This document shows positions 13,889 to 21,085 of a stretch of 25,351 bases of DNA, piece by piece. The notes under the pieces are model-generated. The model was given only the letters and a program-made list of their open reading frames with translations, was not told the DNA's origin and searched no databases. Numbering within the stretch: position 1 is the stretch's first letter; each line of letters starts with the position of its first letter. Source of the stretch: CAYVMN01 sp964452575 (lineage in GTDB: Bacteria > Desulfobacterota > DSM-4660 > Desulfatiglandales > Desulfatiglandaceae); contig CAYVMN010000041.1 in the NCBI GenBank assembly GCA_964452575.1, forward strand, positions 1 to 25,351, written 5' to 3'. Both the position numbers and the translations under genes were made by a program.

Positions 13889-16485
13889 TGGAGCACCTCC
13901 TTTACCATTTCAATATAGTTGATGTGAAAATAAGAAGCCCTCCTGTTCTCCGCCTTTTCTTCGATCCTTCGCAGGATGTGCCCTGGGGTTGGGGCGGAAA
14001 GGATGGAGAAAAGATTGGATCTTTCGGGGTAGCTTGTGGCTCCGGCAAGAATGCTGGAGGCTCCTATGGCCCGAAGCCATTTTTGAGCCTCTTCGATAGA
14101 CACCCAGTTCGATCCGATTAGATTCCTTACCGACGGCACCGGGGGCACAAAGGCCACCCCCTCGCCGCCTTCAAAGTCTATTTCGTCGGTATCTCCGATG
14201 ATCGCAACAGTCATGTCCAGGGCTAGGCCGATCAAGAGGGTCGTAAAAAGCTTTCTTAGGGCACTGTTGGTTTCGGATTCCTTACCCAGAGAAAGGGGAT
14301 ACAGGAGGGGGATCAGGAGCATGTTGGGGGTCTGACAGATCACCTTCATCTGGGGGACCAGATGATAGACTTCGGCCCGAATGGAGCGGGCAACCGGTTC
14401 ATTGATACGGTTGCCGATCAAGGCATCAATAGCTTCATCCCATGTGGCAAACTCCATTCCCCATTCACGATTCAGGTCCTCAACTGTTTCGCCGATCTCG
14501 CCTTTGATTCTCTTCTCAAGGGCTCTTCTCATCTTCTTTCGTGTGTCCTCTGCACTCCGGTAAGAAAGAACCTCGGCCAGTTCCTCGCCGGTGAGCTGAT
14601 CGACTGTGCTTTCCATGGCGTTTCTGGCAAGCAAGTGTGTTAGTGCCAGGGTGATCTGGTGCCCCGGGTCATCCGAATTTCCCACCATCAGGCTATAGGC
14701 CTTCTGGTAAAGTGCGTTTACCTTTCGGACGAGTATTTCCCCCGACGTATACCCGATATTCATCCTTGGAAACAGGACAACCATCTCGGCAGGTTTCCCC
14801 CCAAGGAGGATTTGCCTGAGAAACCGCTCATATTTGCAGGTCTCACAAATCATAACGTACCCGAAGGGACCATGAGAGATAGCACGGTTGGTATGGGATT
14901 GAGGATTATCCAGGAAATTTGCAGAGGCCTTGACCCCTTCTCTGAAGGGCACATTGCACAGGGGGCAAAAGTATTGGGCTTTTTTGGTTGTTTTACCGGC
15001 AAATGGTTTGGAAAGCCCATAGGCTTCCCACTGCTGTTCCGCCAGTTCTTTCAAGTTTATTGCTGGCCGCGGCTTGACAAGATCCTTCATAAAGGCCCTG
15101 GCCATTTTTTGGGCGAGATCGGCCCGTGAAGGCGAATTTTCAATGCTCGAAAAGACCTTCTCCGTAATACCATCGAGAAGATTGATCAGAAGTTCATCTT
15201 TTTTCTCGTCTGCCAGATCTTCTATTCGATCTGCTTTAAAGCCCAATCGATTCCCTGGAAGTATCCAGAAATAGTCTATGCACTGGGACATGTCTTTGGC
15301 GGCCATCAACGTGGAGGTGTTTTGAAGGGCCTTCCAACTTCCTTGCCCGAAAATCTCCTCATATTCTTTGGCTGCAATTTTCCGGCCTTCCGCGCCAACC
15401 AATTTTTCGTCCATGATCGCTTTAAAGAATTTAAAGATAGCCATCTGAGGATAAGCACTGTCTATCCTTTGGCTATGATGATCTATAATATCACCGCTCA
15501 GCTTTTCTGAACGTTCCCCTTTCATGCGAAGGTAATCTTTGACGACCTTAGCTCTTTCCGGCTCCTTCTTTTTCAAGAAGGACGTGCGTTTAACTGTTCT
15601 TGATGCGGACAGAAGATACTGCTTCACCTCTCGACGATCCAGTAAGTCAGGCTTGGGGAGTATATTGGCGACCGGGCTACCTACCATAAGGTTGGACAGG
15701 TCACTCCCGAAACTCTCCTCCATTATTTTGGCTAATTGTGCCTCAATTTCTTCCAAAGCCGGTTCAACTAGGTCTTCAGCGGCCGAATACACATACAATG
15801 TGCCATTTCCGAAAAAAAGGAATGGACTCCAACCATTTTTTATATACGTATCTAAACAGGCCCGGTGGACCATGGGCGTTGAGACCCCCCGGAAGACAAT
15901 CTGATGGTAGACTGTTTTAAGATGAGGGTTGAGAATGCTCCTTTCCAAGGCTGTAAGGGCGCCAAAAAGACCTTTCGCTGAACATACGTTGTCGATCGCG
16001 TCAACCAGATCCGCAAGTGTTTTCCATCTGTCTCCTCCCCTAAGCAGGGCATGCACCACATTCGCATCGCCCCTCTCGCGACGCATATGGAGATTAATAC
16101 AGTTCTCGATGACGTTGAGAACTTTGTCTCCAAGATCTTGAAAGCCCAAAGTGAGACAAAGTTCAGGAACTATTTTTCTGGTAAGCTCCTGATCAACATC
16201 TGAGATATAGCTCCCTTTGCCAAAAAGGTATTCTTGCCAGTCCCCCTTTTCCTTCCCAGCGTCATGGGCAATAATGGATGCGATCAGTATCTTTTCTTCC
16301 GATTCTTCAATAGCAAAATGCTCGGGTCTTCGAAGAATGGGTAAGAGAGAAATGAGGGCGTCAACCTCAACCATGGTATGCTCTAAGAGACTCTGTTCGA
16401 AACCCCTCCTTTTGGCAGTGAGCCGTTTCCAACCCCTTTGAATCATCCAGTCGATAGCCTTTGCTCGAAGTTCTCCTGAGTGCAT
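13885..16485 (-). CDS. cas10d: Type I-D large subunit Cas10d (Csc3) with HD nuclease
   Basis: Cas10d is the large subunit of type I-D and carries the HD nuclease that cuts target DNA together with Cas3'. The 866 residues have an N-terminal HD domain, with H36 (SLLEHTMVEVD), H74-D75 (IIAHDAGKEKGDWQEYL) and further histidines at about 133 and 145. A zinc ribbon follows (C507/C510 in CPLCNVPF and C547/C550 in CETCKYERF), then a diverged palm region (AIIGDTDEIDFEGGEG, about 761-776) with no GGDD. The C-terminus stops at about the end of the palm-linked region (ILSAPTPGHILRRIEEK), so the usual C-terminal helical part is missing from this chain. The ATG at 16485 has AAAAGGA very close, so the start is not certain. 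Confidence 0.92.
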   Translation of the reverse strand: MHSGELRAKAIDWMIQRGWKRLTAKRRGFEQSLLEHTMVEVDALISLLPILRRPEHFAIEESEEKILIASIIAHDAGKEKGDWQEYLFGKGSYISDVDQELTRKIVPELCLTLGFQDLGDKVLNVIENCINLHMRRERGDANVVHALLRGGDRWKTLADLVDAIDNVCSAKGLFGALTALERSILNPHLKTVYHQIVFRGVSTPMVHRACLDTYIKNGWSPFLFFGNGTLYVYSAAEDLVEPALEEIEAQLAKIMEESFGSDLSNLMVGSPVANILPKPDLLDRREVKQYLLSASRTVKRTSFLKKKEPERAKVVKDYLRMKGERSEKLSGDIIDHHSQRIDSAYPQMAIFKFFKAIMDEKLVGAEGRKIAAKEYEEIFGQGSWKALQNTSTLMAAKDMSQCIDYFWILPGNRLGFKADRIEDLADEKKDELLINLLDGITEKVFSSIENSPSRADLAQKMARAFMKDLVKPRPAINLKELAEQQWEAYGLSKPFAGKTTKKAQYFCPLCNVPFREGVKASANFLDNPQSHTNRAISHGPFGYVMICETCKYERFLRQILLGGKPAEMVVLFPRMNIGYTSGEILVRKVNALYQKAYSLMVGNSDDPGHQITLALTHLLARNAMESTVDQLTGEELAEVLSYRSAEDTRKKMRRALEKRIKGEIGETVEDLNREWGMEFATWDEAIDALIGNRINEPVARSIRAEVYHLVPQMKVICQTPNMLLIPLLYPLSLGKESETNSALRKLFTTLLIGLALDMTVAIIGDTDEIDFEGGEGVAFVPPVPSVRNLIGSNWVSIEEAQKWLRAIGASSILAGATSYPERSNLFSILSAPTPGHILRRIEEKAENRRASYFHINYIEMVKEVLH

Positions 16486-16546
16486 GTCCTTTTACTCGCT
16501 TTTTGCTTTTGTCTGGGGGTGGTCATCAATGCCCCGCCGTCCTCAA

Positions 16547-16770
16547 CCACAAGTCCGCAAAATCCCTCCCCGCCTCCCTTTTCCAAGGGAGGAGTCAGGA
16601 GAATTCCCTTACACCCAGCCTATCCCACACGGGGGCAAGGGATTTGGTTTGCCTCTCCGAACCACCGAAGAGGGACAGGTTCATTCCCCGAGAAGGTAAT
16701 CCCACTCCGCTCTCAAGCCAAGTCGTCCAGCCCACACCGCCAGGTATTCGAAATCCAATATCTTCCGGGA
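16547..16770 (+). repeat. Left copy of a ~220-bp direct repeat bounding the TA region
   Basis: This stretch matches 21086-21320 in the same orientation, with substitutions and small indels. Shared landmarks are CACAAGTC near the start, CCTCCCTTTT, TTTGCCTCTCC, TTCATTCC, GAGAAGGTAATCC and AAGTCGTCC. It includes the 3' end of the nucleotidyltransferase gene and about 130 bp downstream of it. It contains a perfect hairpin CCTCCCTT/AAGGGAGG (16573-16580 and 16585-16592, loop TTCC). The hairpin lacks a T-run for leftward transcription, so it looks more like part of a dispersed palindromic element than a terminator. Confidence 0.75.
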
Positions 16771-17232
16771 CCGTTCCAGCACCGAGAGGGCATCCTCGAA
16801 GTCCCTGGGGCGACCCAATTTCAGTTTCTGCAGAATGAAATCCTCCGGCGTAATGACCCACCAAAATCTGCCAGCCAGCTTTTTCTTCTTGCGCCTCTCA
16901 AAAGCCTGGTTGTCGTGAACGTCCCGAGGGCGCATGAGATCGACCGTGACACCATGGAACTGCATTCGACGCTGCAAGTCCTTCAGCATCGGATTCCATT
17001 CCAGCCATCTTTCATCGAGCGAAAATCCTTTGTGAATCAAATCCTTTTCAAGGCGCTCCAGGCCTTGTTCATCAACCATGACCTGGAAATCAAGGTCCAC
17101 AGTCGCCCTGGGTCTACCCCACACAGCAAGCGCCCATGCGCCGATTATCATGAAAGGGACTGCTTTTCCCTTCAGGGAGTCAATGACGGCCGCAAGAACA
17201 TCCAGAACCCTATTGTCCTTTGGCTGCGGCAC
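16681..17232 (-). CDS. Nucleotidyltransferase, AbiEii-like
   Basis: The gene encodes a minimal nucleotidyltransferase-fold protein of the kind found as toxin or antitoxin subunits. The key segment is MIIGAWALAVWGRPRATVDLD (about residues 22-42), giving the glycine-alanine turn and the R-x-T-x-D-x-D metal site. The C-terminal half (ITPEDFILQKLKLGRPRDFEDALSVLERS) matches the substrate-binding tail of AbiEii-like proteins, and DFEYLAVWAGRLGL closes it. The GTG at 17232 with GGAGG seven bases upstream gives 183 aa and overlaps the upstream gene by 23 bp. A longer reading to 17334 would run through that gene and is not preferred. It lies 195 bp upstream of cas10d on the same strand. A broken copy of its 3' end lies at 21242-21320. 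Confidence 0.82.
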   Translation of the reverse strand: MPQPKDNRVLDVLAAVIDSLKGKAVPFMIIGAWALAVWGRPRATVDLDFQVMVDEQGLERLEKDLIHKGFSLDERWLEWNPMLKDLQRRMQFHGVTVDLMRPRDVHDNQAFERRKKKKLAGRFWWVITPEDFILQKLKLGRPRDFEDALSVLERSRKILDFEYLAVWAGRLGLRAEWDYLLGE

Positions 17233-17518
17233 GCTCCTTCCTCCAACCTGCCTTCCACCTTTTGTCCATACTGGAGAAACGGGCCATGAGGCGGCGAATC
17301 TCCAGATCAACCGTCTCCTCGTTTCGGGTGCCAAGGGACCTTCCGACCTGCTCCTTGAGGAGCCTCATGGATGCCTCCGAAAGCTCGGCACACTCTCTTA
17401 TCCCTTCCTCAGCCGTTCGGGGGAAACGCATCCCACGCAACTCGGCCCTCACCAGGTCGAGCCTCTTCAGCCACCAGGGGATTTCCTCACGCTCCTGCTT
17501 ATTTTGACCATGCTTCAT
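17210..17518 (-). CDS. Small protein paired with the nucleotidyltransferase
   Basis: I do not recognise the 102-residue product. It is charged and mostly helical, with a tryptophan-rich start (IPWWLKRLDLVRAELRGMRF), a central segment GIRECAELSEASMRLLKEQV and a basic end (RKERAAAKG). It overlaps the nucleotidyltransferase gene by 23 bp and carries that gene's ribosome site, so the two form an operon. This is the usual format of a two-gene toxin-antitoxin unit, with this protein as the likely partner. The role is inferred from context only. The ATG at 17518 has GAGGA upstream. Confidence 0.7.
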   Translation of the reverse strand: MKHGQNKQEREEIPWWLKRLDLVRAELRGMRFPRTAEEGIRECAELSEASMRLLKEQVGRSLGTRNEETVDLEIRRLMARFSSMDKRWKAGWRKERAAAKGQ

Positions 17519-17600
17519 TTGCTCTGTTTCCTCACTCCCATACCTTCCCGCCTCGCCCAGATCGAGTGGCCCTGGACCTTAAGTAACATATCCTGTGCAT

Positions 17601-17635
17601 CCTGCTTGCCTTGCCGAAGCCTCGGCGCAGGCAGG
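17601..17635. repeat. Imperfect palindromic element
   Basis: The left arm (17601-17617, CCTGCTTGCCTTGCCGA) and the right arm (17622-17635, TCGGCGCAGGCAGG) pair with small bulges. The flanks ATCCTGTGCATCCTG and TTAATCCTGTCC are like dispersed repeats often seen downstream of accessory genes. It sits in the 179-bp gap between the two-gene unit and the Fic remnant. Confidence 0.4.
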
Positions 17636-17697
17636 TTAATCCTGTCCAGGAGCGGAATTCCCGCCACCTTTAGTTATTATCACGTTAATTATCGCGT

Positions 17698-18073
17698 TCA
17701 TCGGTCATTATCAAGTTTCTCCCACATGGCTCCCCGACCGCCCCCAATCACTTCGATTTTGCCCTCCTTGCGGAGATTTTCGAGGATCACCCGGAGCATA
17801 GCCAACAACCTCTGCCTCCGGCCGGTTCTTGGGTGTTGTTTTCTTTTCCAGGAGCTCTTTGATGCGTTTTCCGGGCACGATGACACCCTCAATCCGGTTG
17901 GAGGATTCGGTGCTTTGAATGATCGCCACCTGTTTGAGGGTATCGAGGACCTGGGGGGTCTGCCTGGAAAAGAATTCCTGTTTTCCTCGATACTCTCCCA
18001 GCGTACGAAGAGTCCCCGCGAACTCCAGCGGAATCGCCTGCTGTTCAAGAAACTTGCGGTCCAGGGATCTCAT
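17698..18073 (-). pseudogene. Fic-family protein remnant with core deleted
   Basis: The first 90 or so codons (from 18073) read as a Fic protein N-terminal region (LRTLGEYRGKQEFFSRQTPQ; VAIIQSTESSNRIEGVIVPG with the S-x-x-IEG signature; ELLEKKTTPKNRPEAEVVGY). From about 17810 the matching protein text moves to another frame (MLRVILENLRKEGKIEVIGG, then GRGAMWEKLDNDR and stop at 17698), the C-terminal winged-helix end of the same family. The whole AMP-transferase core, with the HPFxxGNGR motif, is missing. One internal deletion with a frameshift explains this. It should have no AMPylation activity. Confidence 0.85.
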
Positions 18074-18218
18074 CTCTTGTCATCTCCACATGGGAGCGTA
18101 GGGATGTACTTCAATCCGGTAACTCGATTAGGGCCGAAATCCTTTTAACCCTACAGTACTATCCTCTCCTAAGTCTTCCCACCCTTAAAAAACCCTGCCA
18201 TCCTTCAGTCCTGGGGAA

Positions 18219-18401
18219 TCAACTCAGTTCACACAGGCATAATACTGCGGCCCAGCCCGAAGGCAGCACATGCGCCGGCTCTTCCAGCACCCTTCCATAT
18301 TTGACTACCATCTCAAGGAAGAATTTGGCATGGAAAAATGCCTCAACAAACGGCCGGGTATGCATTGCCCAATTCACCGAGTAGCTCATTCTCCATTTCA
18401 T
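18219..18401 (-). CDS. Doubtful 60-aa ORF after the 224-aa gene
   Basis: This open frame starts with ATG directly after the stop of the 224-aa gene, with AAGGTAA too close to serve as a good ribosome site. The product (MKWRMSYSVNWAMHTRPFVE onward, with a hydrophobic aromatic middle) matches nothing I recognise. It may be the remains of a longer gene. The rest of the interval 18074-18218 shows no gene. Confidence 0.25.
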   Translation of the reverse strand: MKWRMSYSVNWAMHTRPFVEAFFHAKFFLEMVVKYGRVLEEPAHVLPSGWAAVLCLCELS

Positions 18402-19076
18402 TTACCTTATAATTGTCAACCCCAGAAACTTGAAATCATCGTCGAATTTGAATATGACCGGGAAGTGTTTCAGATCCTTTTTCCTCAGTTCAAAGGCGAA
18501 GTTGCCATAGGGCGGTTTGGAGCCTTTTTTCTTCGGCTTTTCGAGGTCCAGGTCAATCCTGTGCTTGCCAATGGTGTATTCGACGCCCCTTTCCTTTAAG
18601 GTGACGTTTCTTTCTGCGGCGATATTGATTTCATGTCCTTTGAAAAGATTGGATTTGTATGAATTATGGACATCCACATCTATAAGGGCGCCATGAAAAC
18701 GGATTGAATCCTTTATGATCCATGCCTCTTTTTTGGTAGGGAAAGTTTTTCTGGAGTTGGGATTCACTGCTCTGCCTATCTTCTTGGGACCTCTGGTCTG
18801 GAGCAGGATGTGGCTTTCTTCAGCCCCTTTCACTGTACCGCAAATTCGGCATACCTCTTTCTTTTCTTTGGTTTTCTTATACCCATCCCAGTGCTTACAT
18901 TGAAGGGCCAGGAATTCCCAGACCTGCCCAAGCTGTTGATATATGTCGGCGAATCTTTCCTTCTCCTTTTCCGGAACACCTTCCTTGTTGAGATAGTTGT
19001 CACAGACAAAATCCATGTTTTTGAAAAGACGCTTAAATTCCTTTTTCAATCGATCCTTTTCCGTTTCTTCGGTCAT
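18402..19076 (-). CDS. Unrecognised 224-aa protein with CxxC pair
   Basis: I do not recognise this protein. It is charged and Lys-rich, with an N-terminal helical part (EKDRLKKEFKRLFKNMDFVC; ADIYQQLGQVWEFLALQCK) and then a CRICG knuckle (about 75-79). C25 and C60 are possible further metal ligands. The C-terminal part is beta-like and ends FPVIFKFDDDFKFLGLTIIR. There is no membrane segment or signal peptide. The ATG at 19076 has GAGG about ten bases upstream. It stands among broken toxin-antitoxin genes but is itself intact. Nuclease or HNH-like roles cannot be argued, because no catalytic histidines or acidic motif are visible. Confidence 0.7.
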   Translation of the reverse strand: MTEETEKDRLKKEFKRLFKNMDFVCDNYLNKEGVPEKEKERFADIYQQLGQVWEFLALQCKHWDGYKKTKEKKEVCRICGTVKGAEESHILLQTRGPKKIGRAVNPNSRKTFPTKKEAWIIKDSIRFHGALIDVDVHNSYKSNLFKGHEINIAAERNVTLKERGVEYTIGKHRIDLDLEKPKKKGSKPPYGNFAFELRKKDLKHFPVIFKFDDDFKFLGLTIIR

Positions 19077-19154
19077 GGTCCAAACCTCGTCTCAAAATCT
19101 ACCTGTTTTGTACAGGAACATCTTGCACAAATGTCCATGATCCATAGATAGGTT

Positions 19155-19295
19155 TCAATAGACCGTCTCAAAGATTCGAATTCGCGAACAGAACACTTTC
19201 GTGCCAGGGAATTCTCGCCTGAGATCATGCGAGAGTCTGTCGATCACCCTGGCTCCCCAACCCTCGGCCTCCCTACTTCCGTCTCTTTCTTGCGC
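19155..19295 (-). pseudogene. DUF1016 (YhcG-type) N-terminal remnant
   Basis: Reading leftward from about 19295, one frame gives GWGARVIDRLSHDLRREFPG followed by TK and, after a few mismatched residues, a TGA at 19155-19157. This is the hallmark of the DUF1016 N-terminal domain of YhcG-like PD-(D/E)XK proteins, whose consensus is GWG-x-x-VI-x-x-L-x-x-DLR-x-EFPG. Only about 45 codons survive, and there is no nuclease domain. The remaining bases of 19077-19484 show no intact gene. 19300-19440 is GC-rich and may be further debris. Confidence 0.8.
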
Positions 19296-19484
19296 TGTCC
19301 CTCACACCCTGGAGGTGAAGCACCTCGGCCACTTCAAACTGCGGCGACAGGGTTCCTTCCGCCGGCCTCAGCCGCAGGTGGGCAGGGAAATACCCGCACC
19401 GCCCATGGATTTCAGCCAGCAATGTCACAGCCACCCATAACAGCGGGCGATGCTGAAAACGGCAGCATATATATACTACCTGCT

Positions 19485-19640
19485 TTATCCAGACACTCCT
19501 TTGCCCTTCTTTCCGTAAGCCGCGCGCTTTTCTTTCACTTCAAAGCCGATCTTCCTAGGAGGTGTTTCCGGCAGAGTAATGAGTCGACGAATAGCCCCAA
19601 ATATGGCCTCAATTTGTTCGTCGTGATCCTTCAGCAAGAT
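19485..19640 (-). pseudogene. ORF6N C-terminal remnant
   Basis: The frame ending at 19485 reads LKDHDEQIEAIFGAIRRL, then IGFEVKEKRAAYGKKGKG. It aligns with the C-terminus of the intact ORF6N protein at 10998-11552 (DHDEKIEAIFEAIRQLM, IGFEVKEGRARYGKAAK). The ORF6N domain itself is absent: upstream of about 19640 the sequence becomes the DUF5615 remnant. It is a recombined gene end rather than a working gene. Confidence 0.85.
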
Positions 19641-19931
19641 CTGTATCCTGGACAAATCCCTCCACAAATCGGTTAACGGCAAGTGGACCAAAACTTCTTG
19701 GCCGGAACAAAATGATACCCGGATGGCTCCCAGGTGGATATTTCCGTAAGTCACCAAATTCAAGGTCAAGAGTCAGAAGCATCCTTCCCTCAGTCTTTGC
19801 TGCCTTTCCTATTGTAATGTCATTTTGTGCCAGAAGGCCCTGATCCGACACAGTTGGCACATCATAGTTCAGATTTTCCAAAACGGGCTTCAGGTGGCGC
19901 GAAATGTGTATTATAGCATCTTTATATTCAT
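19609..19931 (-). pseudogene. DUF5615 PIN-like toxin remnant, frameshifted and truncated
   Basis: The core reads as a DUF5615 (Mut7-C/PIN-like) protein: ISRHLKPVLENLNYDVPTVS, ITIGKAAKTEGRMLLTLDLE and FGDLRKYPPGSHPGIILFRP, containing the conserved TLD-x-x-F-x-DLR acidic motif. The expected start with an N-terminal acidic residue seems broken. An ATG at 19931 opens MNIK in another frame before the core frame takes over, which suggests a frameshift. The last expected strand is missing because the frame runs out of register into the ORF6N remnant and stops at 19609. A longer open frame from 20004 exists, but its first 20 residues do not look like the family. Confidence 0.75.
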
Positions 19932-20007
19932 TTGCCACTATCCATATGTATTTACTCAATATCTTGGGGATAAAATCCTTACGGCATGCCCTGGTGCAAC
20001 TCAACGT

Positions 20008-20160
20008 CTATACCTTTTCATGAATGCAATATTTCCAAAACGGTTCATCTGGAACCATGGCTATGTATCTCGGGTCTGGGCCAGGGGTAAGCTCCAGATC
20101 AGGATTTTCGACATTAGCCTTATAGGAAATTGCCAGTTTTCTTAACTGACACCTAATATC
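20008..20160 (-). pseudogene. Unidentified open gene fragment
   Basis: A leftward open frame without a usable start reads QLRKLAISYKANVENPDLEL, then TPGPDPRYIAMVPDEPFWKY, and stops at 20008. It is protein-like (proline/aromatic motif PDEPFWKYCIHEKV). The first residues resemble LRKLAFSYE of ORF6N. I do not recognise it. It may be the partner gene of the DUF5615 unit or a fused piece of ORF6N. The rest of 20161-20385 shows only a hairpin. Confidence 0.4.
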
Positions 20161-20238
20161 CTAATTTCAATGAATCAAATAGGTTAGCTTCAATAAAATA
20201 TTTTCGAATCGTGCGCGAAAGTTACAATTTAAGATTCT

Positions 20239-20260
20239 AAGAGGTCTTCGGGGACCTCTT
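20239..20260 (-). terminator. Hairpin downstream of mntA-hepT, possible terminator
   Basis: AAGAGGTC (20239-20246) and GACCTCTT (20253-20260) form a perfect 8-bp stem with the loop TTCGGG. It lies 126 bp beyond the hepT stop. Reading leftward it is followed by TTAGAATCTTAAATT, which is T-rich but not a solid run, so termination would be weak. Confidence 0.45.
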
Positions 20261-20385
20261 GGGAATCAGGCGCAAGTTCAAAGTCTCTGTGCAAAAAGCG
20301 GCCTCGGCTTCTCCTCAGCAGCTCGGAGGAAAAAGACGTTTATTTCACTTCACTCTTATGAAACCTGCCGGTCGCTGACACACGT

Positions 20386-20727
20386 TCACCGCTGGCCCTC
20401 CTCCGCAATTTCCCGGATTACAGGCTTCAGTTGAGGTATCCTATCCTTTATGGCCGTCCAGACGAGTGCATAATTTACTCCACTATAGAAGTGGATGAGC
20501 TTGTCTCGCATTCCTGCCATCTCCTTCCATGGAATCTCCGGATACCTCCCTCTGATACTCTCAGGGATGTTCTTTGCAGCTTCTCCTATGATCTCGAACT
20601 TCCTTATGACCGCGCTCGACGTCTTATCGTCCTGTGCAAACTCATGAAACTCCATATCCCGTACAAACTTCTCTATGGCTTCCATGGCATCAAGGATATC
20701 CTTCACATACAGCCTGTACTCCCTCAT
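20386..20727 (-). CDS. hepT: HepT-family HEPN RNase toxin (DUF86)
   Basis: HepT is the HEPN ribonuclease toxin of the MntA-HepT system. The 113-residue protein starts in the family style (MREYRLYVKDILDAMEAIEK) and keeps the active-site motif R-x4-H-x-Y as RDKLIHFY (R74, H79, Y81). In this family the tyrosine is the residue AMPylated by the antitoxin. The segment VIRKFEIIGEAAKNIP is also typical. It overlaps mntA by 4 bp, so the antitoxin is made first and translation is coupled. All key residues are present, so the toxin is probably active. Confidence 0.93.
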   Translation of the reverse strand: MREYRLYVKDILDAMEAIEKFVRDMEFHEFAQDDKTSSAVIRKFEIIGEAAKNIPESIRGRYPEIPWKEMAGMRDKLIHFYSGVNYALVWTAIKDRIPQLKPVIREIAEEGQR

Positions 20728-21014
20728 AGGTATATTGCCTCCTTCGAAACGTTCGGCTTGATTTCCTCTCTAATCGAACCCAGCGAGACAATATCAACGC
20801 CAATGCCTAGTTGCTCCTCAAGAAAGAGACCGACTCCCACGAAATCAAAGAGATCGGCGCCTTCCTGAAACTCCACCAGTACATCCAGGTCGCTTCCTTC
20901 TCTCTCCTCTCCCCTGGCATATGATCCAAAAAAACCCTTTATCTCTGACCTGTATTTCTGCCTCGCCTCTTCTTTCAACTCTACGAGGGTCCTGACAATA
21001 TCATCCCTTTTCAC
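20724..21014 (-). CDS. mntA: MntA-family nucleotidyltransferase antitoxin
   Basis: MntA is the minimal nucleotidyltransferase that neutralises HepT by transferring AMP units to its tyrosine. The 96-residue protein carries the exact motif G-S-x10-D-x-D (G30-S31 to D42 and D44, in GFFGSYARGEEREGSDLDVL). VDIVS in the last third supplies the further acidic position. It starts with GTG at 21014, with GGAG upstream. It is the first gene of the pair, directly downstream of an A/T-rich tandem repeat that may be the promoter-operator. Unlike its neighbours in this region, the unit shows no damage. Confidence 0.93.
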   Translation of the reverse strand: MKRDDIVRTLVELKEEARQKYRSEIKGFFGSYARGEEREGSDLDVLVEFQEGADLFDFVGVGLFLEEQLGIGVDIVSLGSIREEIKPNVSKEAIYL

Positions 21015-21033
21015 TATATGTTCTCCTATTTCG

Positions 21034-21078
21034 ACGTGATCGCTTATAGTATATAGTATAACCCATACTCTGCCCGCA
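21034..21078 (-). promoter_or_regulatory. Likely promoter/operator of mntA-hepT
   Basis: About 30 bp upstream of the mntA start, the sequence TATAGTATATAGTATA (21045-21060, + strand) is a tandem TATAGTA repeat. Read leftward it offers TATACT as a -10 box, with TTTAAT as a weak -35 box 17 bp before it. A tandem repeat over a promoter is a common antitoxin operator format. No footprint can be shown from sequence. Confidence 0.4.
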
Positions 21079-21085
21079 TTAAACT

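Noticed and set aside
16573..16592. Hairpin as a Rho-independent terminator of the nucleotidyltransferase unit
   Set aside because: The stem is perfect, but the leftward sequence after it is CGGGGAGGG, not a T-run. The segment belongs to a duplicated palindromic element.
19227..19676. 149-codon rightward open frame
   Set aside because: It runs antisense across the DUF1016 and ORF6N remnants and is Pro/Ser/Gly-rich. A shadow of GC-rich debris.
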